From CADDZP01 sp035948135 (GTDB lineage Bacteria > Actinomycetota > Acidimicrobiia > Acidimicrobiales > AC-14): a DNA stretch of 10,987 bases. A program made the position numbers and the translations under genes. Positions 1 through 5,501 of this stretch are shown here, piece after piece. The DNA is taken from assembly GCA_035948135.1 (NCBI GenBank), contig DASZJL010000011.1, positions 1 to 10,987 of the forward strand, read 5' to 3'. The stretch's first letter is position 1. The number at the start of each line of letters is the position of its first letter. The notes below the pieces were generated by a model. The model ran no database searches. It was not told where the DNA came from and saw only the letters and a list, made by a program, of their open reading frames with translations.

Positions 1-902
1 GGCAGCGAGAGGCGACCGGCCAACGCCATCGCCCGCTGCGCGAGCCGGTAGCCCTCCGGCCGCGGCCGGCCGTCGGCGGCGTGTCGGTCCATGGCCACCA
101 CGACGACTCGCCCGCCTTCGATCGTCGCCAGCCCGGCCCGGACGACGGGGTCGACGCCGTGGAGCTCGGTCCAGGACGAGCACAGGCGGGCCGCCCAGTC
201 GATACCGCTGGCACGGAACGGCAAGCGAGCGCGCTCGACCTCGCCCGACGGGCTGTCCTCGACGGTGGTGTGTACGAACACGCCCCCGAACCGGCGGGGC
301 GCGAGCGGCGCCTCCCGCAGTCCCAGTGCGGCTTCGATCCACGCGCCGCCGTCGGCGGTCACGGCGTCGATGAGCCCATGCTCATACGCGGACTCCGCGG
401 TGTGGGATCCGTGGGGCAGGGGCGTGCCCGTCGTCAACTCCACGACCCGCGGGCCGGCGAAGCCGATCGTGGCGCCGGGTTCGGCGGCCCGCACGTCGGT
501 CAAGGACGCGTACGAGGCGTAGACACCGCCTGTTGTCGGCGACCGCAGCACGGCGAGGGACAACAACCCGGCGCGACCGTGGGCGGTGGCAGCCGAGGAC
601 GTGCGCGCCATCTGGATCAGGGACACCATGCCCTCTTGCATGCGGGCGCCACCCGACGCCGGCAGGACCACCATCGGCAGCCGCTCCTCGACCGCCCGCC
701 GGTACGCCCGCACCACCTTCTCTCCGTGGGCCGCGCCCATCGATCCGCCCATCACGTCGAACCGACCCTCGGCGAAGGCGTAGTGCTCGGTGCGTCCGGT
801 GACCACCGATTCTTCGTCGGGCGCCTTGTAGTCGGGCCAGTCCAACGGGTTGTCACCACGCAGATCGCGGTCCCATTCCGCCTGGGTGGGGTGCGGAGGC
901 AT
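1..902 (-). CDS. Fused AccD/AccA-type acyl-CoA carboxylase carboxyltransferase (partial, C-terminus off the left edge)
   Basis: The minus-strand frame from ATG at 902 to the left edge is open for 300 codons. Residues about 15-195 resemble AccD, the carboxyltransferase beta subunit of acetyl-CoA carboxylase: MGGSMG (51-56), SGGARMQEG (83-91), GGVYASYA (125-132) and IGFAGPRVVE (146-155). Residues about 240-300 resemble the middle of AccA (alpha subunit): DPVVRAGLA (251-259) and PEGYRLAQRAMALA (282-295). The order beta then alpha in one chain implies a fusion. The family transfers carboxyl from carboxybiotin to acetyl-CoA (malonyl-CoA for fatty acid synthesis) or a related acyl-CoA, in the cytoplasm. 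The classical AccD N-terminal four-cysteine zinc ribbon is absent: the protein begins near the residue where that domain would end and has no cysteine before residue 241. It is divergent from the B12-binding gene with a 19-bp gap. Substrate is not determined. The AccA catalytic region lies outside the window. Confidence 0.85.
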   Translation of the reverse strand, partial: MPPHPTQAEWDRDLRGDNPLDWPDYKAPDEESVVTGRTEHYAFAEGRFDVMGGSMGAAHGEKVVRAYRRAVEERLPMVVLPASGGARMQEGMVSLIQMARTSSAATAHGRAGLLSLAVLRSPTTGGVYASYASLTDVRAAEPGATIGFAGPRVVELTTGTPLPHGSHTAESAYEHGLIDAVTADGGAWIEAALGLREAPLAPRRFGGVFVHTTVEDSPSGEVERARLPFRASGIDWAARLCSSWTELHGVDPVVRAGLATIEGGRVVVVAMDRHAADGRPRPEGYRLAQRAMALAGRLSL

Positions 903-907
903 CCGCC

Positions 908-914
908 TACTATG
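908..914. promoter_or_regulatory. Overlapping divergent -10 elements (TACTAT / CATAGT)
   Basis: In the 19 bp between the divergent starts at 902 (minus) and 922 (plus), the plus strand reads TACTAT at 908-913, 8 nt before the GTG. The minus strand reads CATAGT at 914-909, 6 nt before the ATG. Both fit a -10 hexamer placed so that transcription would begin at or next to the start codon, meaning leaderless mRNAs. No clear -35 is visible on either side, and any such element would lie inside coding sequence. Inferred from sequence only. Confidence 0.45.
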
Positions 915-921
915 CACGCCC

Positions 922-1332
922 GTGGAACGCCGGTACCGGGTCGTCGTGGCCAAGCCGGGCCTCGACGGACACGACCGGGGGGCCAAGGTCATCGCCAGAG
1001 CGCTGCGCGACGCCGGCTTTGAGGTCATCTACACGGGCCTGCACCAGACGCCTGAGCAGGTCGTCGAGACCGTCGTACAGGAGGACGCCGACGCCGTCGG
1101 GCTCTCGCTTCTCTCGGGCGCCCACATGACCCTCTTCCCGAAGGTCATCGAGCAGCTGAAGGAGAAGGGCGCCGACGACGTCCTCGTGTTCGGCGGCGGC
1201 ATCATCCCCGACGCCGACATCCCCAAGCTCAAGGAGATGGGCGCAGCCGCCATCTTCACACCGGGGTCGTCGATGGCGTCGATCACCGAGTGGCTGCAAC
1301 AGGCGCTGGAAGAGCGCAACGCCAACAACTAA
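922..1332 (+). CDS. Stand-alone cobalamin-binding small subunit of an acyl-CoA mutase (methylmalonyl-/isobutyryl-CoA mutase type)
   Basis: This 136-residue protein is a lone B12-binding domain. It carries the base-off/His-on motif DxHxxG as D15-G-H17-D-R-G20, where H17 would be the lower axial cobalt ligand. The later SLLSGAH (62-68) and GGGIIP (91-96) match the Rossmann-like cobalamin fold. The size equals the small subunits of two-chain mutases (isobutyryl-CoA, 2-hydroxyisobutyryl-CoA, or archaeal-type methylmalonyl-CoA mutase). It would need a separate large catalytic subunit, which is not in this window, so the substrate cannot be assigned. GTG at 922 is chosen because it places VVVAKPGLDGHDRG at the usual distance from the N-terminus. 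The longer open frame back to 850 would invade the divergent gene. No Shine-Dalgarno is present, but a TACTAT box lies 8 nt upstream. sucC follows 6 nt after the stop, which suggests co-transcription and, if the substrate is methylmalonyl-CoA, delivery of succinyl-CoA to SucCD. Confidence 0.88.
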   Translation: MERRYRVVVAKPGLDGHDRGAKVIARALRDAGFEVIYTGLHQTPEQVVETVVQEDADAVGLSLLSGAHMTLFPKVIEQLKEKGADDVLVFGGGIIPDADIPKLKEMGAAAIFTPGSSMASITEWLQQALEERNANN

Positions 1333-1338
1333 GGGCTG

Positions 1339-2490
1339 ATGGATCTCTTCGAATATCAAGGCAAGCAGTACTTCGCCCGCTTCGGCATCCCCGTCTCACC
1401 GGGTGGCGTGGCCGACTCGGTCGACGAAGCCGTCAACCAGGCCGACAAGGCGGGCTTCCCGGTCGTCGTCAAGGCCCAGGTTCAGGTGGGCGGGCGGGGC
1501 AAGGCCGGCGGCATCAAGCTGGCCGACAACGCCGATGAGGTGCGCGAGCACGCGTCCAACATCCTGGGCATGGACATCAAGGGGCACGTCGTGCGCCGAC
1601 TTTGGATCGAGCACGCGTCCGACATCGACCAGGAGTACTACGCGTCGTTCACCCTGGACCGCTCCGAGAAGAAGCTTTTGGGGATGCTGTCGGCCGAGGG
1701 TGGCGTCGAGATCGAAACGGTGGCCGACAAGAACCCGGAGGCCATCGCCCGCCTGCACATCGACCCGGTCGACGGGCTGTCGGCCGAGACGACTCGCGAC
1801 TGGGTGGGGCGGGCCAACCTCGACCCGCGTGCGGTTGACGGCACCGTCGACCTTCTCCAGAAGCTCTACCGCTGCTTCGTCGAGGGCGACGCCGACCTGG
1901 TCGAGATCAACCCCCTGATCCTCACGCCCGAGGGGAAGGTCCACGCCCTCGACGCCAAGGTCACCCTCGACGACAGCGCCGCCTTCCGCCATCCGGAGTG
2001 GGACGAGTTCCGCGGCCTCGAGCAGCTCGATCCCCGTGACGCGCTGGCCAAGGAGAAGGGTCTTCAGTACGTGGGTCTCGACGGCACCGTCGGCATCATC
2101 GCCAACGGCGCCGGGCTCGCCATGAGCACGTGCGACGTGGTGAACCAGGTGGGCGGCTCGCCCGCCAACTTCCTCGACATCGGGGGCGGGGCCAACGCCG
2201 AGGTCATGGCGAACGCCCTCGAGGTGATCAACACCGACGAGAAGGTGCAGGCCATCTTCATCAACATCTTCGGCGGCATCACGAGGGGCGACGAGGTGGC
2301 GAACGGCATCGTCCAAGCGCTCGACTCCGTCGAGATTCGCCCGCCGATCGTCATCCGGCTCGACGGCACCAATGCCGAACAGGGCCGGGCGATCCTCAAG
2401 GACCGGGAGTCCGACCGGTTCATCTCCAAGCCGACGATGCTCGAAGCGGCCCGCACCGCGGTTGAGCTGGCTGGGGGTAAGCCGAGATGA
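1339..2490 (+). CDS. sucC: Succinyl-CoA synthetase (ADP-forming), beta subunit
   Basis: The 383-residue protein matches the family length (about 388). SucC pairs with SucD to interconvert succinyl-CoA + ADP/GDP + Pi and succinate + ATP/GTP in the TCA cycle. An N-terminal ATP-grasp domain starts MDLFEYQGKQYF and has the nucleotide-binding lysine in VVVKAQVQVGGRGKAGG (43-58), the Mg-binding EINPL (189-193) and LDAK (204-207). The C-terminal ligase/CoA domain shows GLDGTVG (246-252), NGAGLAMST (256-264), DIGGGA (280-285) and NIFGGI (309-314). All expected motifs are intact. ATG at 1339 follows the B12-subunit stop by 6 nt. The sequence TAAGGG (1330-1335), overlapping that stop, is a modest ribosome site. 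The stop overlaps the sucD start as ATGA, so translation of the two subunits is probably coupled. Nucleotide specificity (ATP or GTP) cannot be decided by eye. Confidence 0.97.
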   Translation: MDLFEYQGKQYFARFGIPVSPGGVADSVDEAVNQADKAGFPVVVKAQVQVGGRGKAGGIKLADNADEVREHASNILGMDIKGHVVRRLWIEHASDIDQEYYASFTLDRSEKKLLGMLSAEGGVEIETVADKNPEAIARLHIDPVDGLSAETTRDWVGRANLDPRAVDGTVDLLQKLYRCFVEGDADLVEINPLILTPEGKVHALDAKVTLDDSAAFRHPEWDEFRGLEQLDPRDALAKEKGLQYVGLDGTVGIIANGAGLAMSTCDVVNQVGGSPANFLDIGGGANAEVMANALEVINTDEKVQAIFINIFGGITRGDEVANGIVQALDSVEIRPPIVIRLDGTNAEQGRAILKDRESDRFISKPTMLEAARTAVELAGGKPR

Positions 2491-3371
2491 GCATCTTCGT
2501 CGATGAGAACACGAAGGTTGTGGTCCAGGGCCTCACGGGTGGCCAGGGCCGCTTCCACGGCCTCCGCAACCGCGACTACGGCACCAAGGTGGTCGCCGGG
2601 GTGACGCCCGGCAAGGGCGGAACCGACGTCGATGGCATCCCCATCTACGACACCGTCGAGGAGGCCGTGAAGGCGACAGGCGCCGACGCGAGCTTCGTCG
2701 TCGTGCCTCCCAAGGCCGCGCCTGACGCCGTGCGCCAGGCCGCCGCCGCCGGCATTCCCTTGATCGTCTCCATCACCGAGGGCATCCCCGCCCAGGACGA
2801 AGTGCTGCTGTTCAACCAGCTGAAGCGCAACCACCCGGACACCCAGCTCATCGGGCCCAACTGCCCGGGCGTCATTTCCCCGGGCAAGTGCAACATCGGC
2901 ATCACCGCCGGTGAGATCGCCAAGCCCGGCGGCCCCGTCGGCATCGTCTCCCGCTCGGGCACGCTGACCTACCAGGCCCTCTACGAGCTGACCCAGGCCG
3001 GGATCGGTCAGACCACGTGCGTGGGGATCGGCGGCGACCCGGTACCGGGCACGAGCTTCATCGACTGCCTAAGCCGCTTCCAGGCCGATCCCGACACCAA
3101 GGCCGTGATCATGATCGGCGAGATCGGGGGCTCGGCCGAGGAGCAGGCGGCCGAGTACATCAAGGCCGAGATGGACAAGCCCGTCGTCGCGTACATCGCG
3201 GGCGTGACCGCTCCGCCCGGCAAGAAGATGGGCCACGCGGGCGCCATCATCTCCGGCTCCAGCGGCACGGCCCAGGCCAAGATCGACGCCCTCGAGGCGG
3301 CGGGCGCCAAGGTCGGCCAGAACCCCACCGAAATGGCCGACCTCATGCGCGAGGTCGTCGCCAAGCTCTGA
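2487..3371 (+). CDS. sucD: Succinyl-CoA synthetase (ADP-forming), alpha subunit
   Basis: The 294-residue protein carries the CoA-binding Rossmann domain and the phosphohistidine of the synthetase. Visible motifs are GLTGGQGRFH (15-24, CoA/nucleotide loop), GVTPGKGG (38-45), ITEGIP (96-101), GPNCPG (123-128), SRSGTLTY (155-162) and GHAGAIISG (249-257), in which H250 is the residue that is phosphorylated and swings between the two active sites. The length fits the family (about 290-300). ATG at 2487 overlaps the sucC stop by 4 nt (ATGA), the usual arrangement for this heteromer. The C-terminus (DLMREVVAKL) is complete. An amidase gene begins 17 nt after the stop. I see no hairpin with a T-run there, so read-through into the amidase is likely. 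Confidence 0.97.
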   Translation: MSIFVDENTKVVVQGLTGGQGRFHGLRNRDYGTKVVAGVTPGKGGTDVDGIPIYDTVEEAVKATGADASFVVVPPKAAPDAVRQAAAAGIPLIVSITEGIPAQDEVLLFNQLKRNHPDTQLIGPNCPGVISPGKCNIGITAGEIAKPGGPVGIVSRSGTLTYQALYELTQAGIGQTTCVGIGGDPVPGTSFIDCLSRFQADPDTKAVIMIGEIGGSAEEQAAEYIKAEMDKPVVAYIAGVTAPPGKKMGHAGAIISGSSGTAQAKIDALEAAGAKVGQNPTEMADLMREVVAKL

Positions 3372-3388
3372 GCCTGCAAACTGGCGCG

Positions 3389-4390
3389 GTGTTCCGCCGT
3401 GCCTTCGCGTTTGTCGCGCTCCTGACCTGCGCGGCGTGCGGGTCGGCGGCGGCGCGCCTGCCGCTCGAGCGGGCCGCGGCCCCGCTGCCGACGACCACCT
3501 TGCCGGCGACGACGACGACACAGACATCTCCGCCGCCGCCACCGCCTCCGACCGCACCGCCCGCGCCTCCGTCCACTGTTCCGGCTGCCAACGCCGTGCT
3601 CTCGCCGCGCGGCTTTGCCCTACCCGTCGACCGGCGCGATCCGACGGGCTGGCTCGTCGAGACCCCGTGCGGAAACCAGACGATGCTGTCGGCGGGCGCA
3701 CCCCTCGCCACACCGGTCGTGATCCTCGACCCCGGCCACGGCGGGGGAGAAACGGGTGCGGTCGGACCGAACCACCTGCGCGAATCGGTGGTCAACCTCG
3801 CGGTCTCCCAGGTCACCAAGGCCACGCTCCAGGCCAACGGCGTCACCGTGGTCATGACCCGGCCAGGCGACAACCGGGTGGTGCTGACGACGCGCTCTGC
3901 CCTCGTGCGCAAGCTCCGCCCGGCGGCCATGGTGTCGGTGCACCACAACTCGAGCCCCGACGGCCCTCGGGACACGCCTGGCACCGAGACCTACTACCAG
4001 TACACGTCTCCGCAGTCGAAGCGCCTGGCCGGCCTCATTTACGAGGAGGTGTTCAGAGCCCTGTCGGCGTACCAGATCCCCTGGGTCGGTCAGGTCGACG
4101 CCGGGGCCAAGTACCGCCTCAACGCCCAGGGCGGCGACTACTACCACATGCTCCGCGAGACGGCCGGCACGCCGTCGACGATCGCCGAGCTGGCGTTCAT
4201 CTCCGACGGGCCCGAAGCCGATCTGCTGGCCAGGCCTGACTTCCAGAAGGTGGAGGGCGAGGCCGTCGCGCGCGGCATCCTCCGCTTCCTGCGGACCCAG
4301 GACCCGGGGTCTGGCTACGTCACGCCACTCCCGCGTCCGAGTTCAGACAACGGTGGCGGCCCCGAAGGCTGCGTCGACCCGCCGCTCTAG
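3389..4390 (+). CDS. N-acetylmuramoyl-L-alanine amidase (Amidase_3), probable lipoprotein or secreted
   Basis: From GTG at 3389 the 333-residue product has a short basic-hydrophobic signal region (FRRAFAFVALLTCAACGS), then a Thr/Pro-rich linker (about 34-66), then an Amidase_3 domain (about 109-301). Zinc and catalytic residues are visible: H117 in DPGHGG, E132 in LRESVVN, H185 in SVHHN and E267 in IAELAF. This family cleaves the amide bond between muramic acid and the stem peptide of peptidoglycan, outside the membrane. C17 (CAAC) could be lipidated, but Cys at -3 is not the usual Leu/Val, so Sec cleavage without lipidation is possible. C94 and C328 flank the domain and might form a disulfide. 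The frame is open back to 3017, but that part overlaps sucD. GTG at 3389 is the natural signal-peptide start, 17 nt after sucD. There is no Shine-Dalgarno and only a weak CAAACT 6 nt upstream. The TAG stop overlaps the convergent gene's stop. Confidence 0.88.
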   Translation: MFRRAFAFVALLTCAACGSAAARLPLERAAAPLPTTTLPATTTTQTSPPPPPPPTAPPAPPSTVPAANAVLSPRGFALPVDRRDPTGWLVETPCGNQTMLSAGAPLATPVVILDPGHGGGETGAVGPNHLRESVVNLAVSQVTKATLQANGVTVVMTRPGDNRVVLTTRSALVRKLRPAAMVSVHHNSSPDGPRDTPGTETYYQYTSPQSKRLAGLIYEEVFRALSAYQIPWVGQVDAGAKYRLNAQGGDYYHMLRETAGTPSTIAELAFISDGPEADLLARPDFQKVEGEAVARGILRFLRTQDPGSGYVTPLPRPSSDNGGGPEGCVDPPL

Positions 4391-4812
4391 GTCGTGTGCC
4401 GCCAGTCCTCCAGCCGCGGCTGGCCCGCCGCCGCCCACACGCCGTAAGCGAACGCTCCGGCCACCACGAGCCCGAGCCACGCGCCCCAGGCGTAGTACTT
4501 CGTGACGATCACCTTCAGTAGGACGAGGACGAACACGACGACCGCCTGCACGAGCTGGATGCGGACCCACGGGACCGCCACTTCGGGCAGCCCGGTCGTG
4601 CTGATGCGGGTGACCACGACCTCGATCAGCAGCGCCAGCGTCGTCAGCCACGCAAGCACCGCTGTCCAACCCTGCGGAGGCTCGACGGCCGTGCGGGTGA
4701 CCTCGTAAATGCCGATCGCGAAGGTTCGGTCGTACCAGGGCGCGAAGAAGAGTGTGGCCATCAGGAGGACCCCGGAGATCACCACCAGCCGGACGGCGTA
4801 CTCCTTGCGCAC
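4387..4812 (-). CDS. Unrecognised four-helix integral membrane protein
   Basis: This 141-residue minus-strand protein begins with GTG at 4812. I do not recognise the family. Four hydrophobic stretches are evident, at about residues 8-26, 50-68, 84-104 and 108-128. A short loop between the first two is rich in charged and aromatic residues (APWYDRT, 24-30) and contains PPQGW (45-49). The tail is polar and positively charged (QPRLEDWRHTT). The continuous membrane pattern, typical third-position GC and a convincing upstream -10 (TACCGT at 4826-4821, 8 nt before the GTG, no Shine-Dalgarno) support a real, probably leaderless gene. It is convergent with the amidase, sharing CTAG at 4387-4390, and divergent from purN. 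From memory, other actinobacteria also carry a membrane protein gene between sucD and purN, but I cannot show homology. Confidence 0.75.
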   Translation of the reverse strand: MRKEYAVRLVVISGVLLMATLFFAPWYDRTFAIGIYEVTRTAVEPPQGWTAVLAWLTTLALLIEVVVTRISTTGLPEVAVPWVRIQLVQAVVVFVLVLLKVIVTKYYAWGAWLGLVVAGAFAYGVWAAAGQPRLEDWRHTT

Positions 4813-4820
4813 AAACCCCG

Positions 4821-4826
4821 ACGGTA
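4821..4826 (-). promoter_or_regulatory. Putative -10 for the minus-strand membrane protein gene
   Basis: On the minus strand TACCGT is 8 nt upstream of the GTG at 4812. It fits TAnnnT, and the spacing predicts transcription starting at the start codon. No Shine-Dalgarno and no clear -35 are visible. Confidence 0.4.
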
Positions 4827-4856
4827 GAGCACCGAATGCCGCGACCCCTGTCGCCG

Positions 4857-4932
4857 TCTTTTCGCCAGCATGTCGGCCCTGCGGGCCCGACGCGCCGCCG
4901 GCGCTGGCGCGCCTTTGGCGCGAGCGAAAAGA
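4857..4932. repeat. Nested inverted repeats in the divergent intergenic region upstream of purN
   Basis: Nearly the whole 76 bp can fold. An outer 9-bp pair joins TCTTTTCGC (4857-4865) to GCGAAAAGA (4924-4932). Inside or competing with it are CGCCAGC (4863-4869) with GCTGGCG (4903-4909), GTCGGCCC (4872-4879) with GGGCC-c-GAC (4883-4891, one bulge), GCGCC (4892-4896) with GGCGC (4900-4904), and CGCGCC (4908-4913) with GGCGCG (4917-4922). It lies between two divergent putative promoters and upstream of both predicted transcription starts, so it is more likely a DNA element (operator, nucleoid or repeat sequence) than a 5' UTR riboswitch. T runs precede and A runs follow the outer stem, which is opposite to an intrinsic terminator on either strand. 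Function unknown. Confidence 0.6.
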
Positions 4933-4942
4933 AGCCGACTGG

Positions 4943-4948
4943 TAGCTT
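4943..4948 (+). promoter_or_regulatory. Putative -10 of purN (leaderless)
   Basis: TAGCTT at 4943-4948 is followed by 7 nt and then the purN ATG at 4956. This spacing would place the transcription start at the ATG. No Shine-Dalgarno lies between. The expected -35 position (about 4920-4925) falls in the right arm of the intergenic inverted repeat and does not resemble TTGACA. Confidence 0.45.
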
Positions 4949-4955
4949 CCGAAGC

Positions 4956-5501
4956 ATGAGGATCGGGGTGCTGGCGTCGGGCGGTGGCAGCAACCTGGAG
5001 GCCATTCTGGCCGCCGGTCTGCCGGTCGCGGTGGTGGTTGTCGACCGGCCCTGCCGGGCCACCGAGCTGGCCGAGGGAGCCGGCGTTCCCTCCGAGCTCG
5101 TCGAGTGGAGTGGCGACCGGCTCGACTTCACCCACAGAGTGGTCGACGCACTCGAGCGTCACGGCGCGGAGCTGGTAGCGATGGCCGGCTTCATGCGCAT
5201 CCTCGACAAGCCGATCTTCGACGCCTTCCCGGGGCGGGTCCTCAATACCCACCCGTCGCTCCTGCCGTCGTTCCGCGGCGCCCACGCAGTTGCCGACGCC
5301 CTCGAAGCGGGCGTGAAGGTCACCGGGTGCACCATCCACGTGGCCGTGCCCGAGGTCGACGCCGGGCCGATCCTGGCCCAGGAGGCGGTGCCCGTCCTCG
5401 ACGACGACACGGCCGACTCGCTGCACGAGCGCATCAAGGCCGTCGAGCACCGCCTGTATCCCGACACCATCAAGAAGTTCCTCGAGGCCGAGTCCGCTTG
5501 A
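4956..5501 (+). CDS. purN: Phosphoribosylglycinamide formyltransferase (GAR transformylase, 10-formyl-THF dependent)
   Basis: PurN transfers formyl from 10-formyl-tetrahydrofolate to GAR, the third step of de novo purine synthesis, in the cytoplasm. The 181-residue protein starts MRIGVLASGGGSN, with the phosphate-binding GSNL at 11-14. The catalytic triad of the family is present: N97 and H99 in VLNTHPSLLPSF, and D135 in PEVDAGPIL. GCTIHVA (124-130) is also typical. Length is slightly short compared with about 190-215 in many bacteria, mostly in the segment after the first strand (residues about 20-45). ATG at 4956 is chosen because MRIGVLASG is the family N-terminus. The frame is open upstream to 4752, but that part has no PurN similarity. 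The stop overlaps the purH TTG as TTGA, giving a tight purN-purH-folD operon. The substrate-supplying enzyme FolD is encoded two genes downstream. Confidence 0.96.
   Translation: MRIGVLASGGGSNLEAILAAGLPVAVVVVDRPCRATELAEGAGVPSELVEWSGDRLDFTHRVVDALERHGAELVAMAGFMRILDKPIFDAFPGRVLNTHPSLLPSFRGAHAVADALEAGVKVTGCTIHVAVPEVDAGPILAQEAVPVLDDDTADSLHERIKAVEHRLYPDTIKKFLEAESA

Noticed and set aside
850..921. Upstream extension of the B12-binding gene to an ATG at 850
   Set aside because: It would overlap the divergent carboxyltransferase gene, and the extra residues do not match the family, whose members begin close to VVVAKPGLDGH.
903..921. Cobalamin riboswitch upstream of the B12-dependent subunit
   Set aside because: Only 19 bp are available and the transcript appears leaderless, so there is no room for the roughly 200-nt aptamer.
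81..1022. Plus-strand open frame of 313 codons at the left end
   Set aside because: It is antisense to the AccD/AccA-like gene. The translation is low-complexity Arg/Gly/His-rich with no family motif, while the minus frame has many AccD motifs.
2064..2834. Minus-strand open frame of 256 codons across the sucC-sucD junction
   Set aside because: It is antisense to two confidently identified genes. Long shadow frames are expected in GC-rich coding DNA, and no family is recognisable.
3017..3388. Upstream extension of the amidase frame
   Set aside because: It overlaps sucD out of frame and encodes Arg/Gly-rich sequence. The signal-peptide-like start at 3389 is the natural N-terminus.
4857..4932. 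Purine or folate riboswitch, or intrinsic terminator, in front of purN
   Set aside because: No known aptamer core is recognisable. The predicted purN transcription start lies downstream of the structure, and the T and A runs are on the wrong sides for a terminator.
5105..5497. Upstream extension of the purH frame
   Set aside because: It lies inside purN in another frame. PurH similarity begins at the TTG at 5498.
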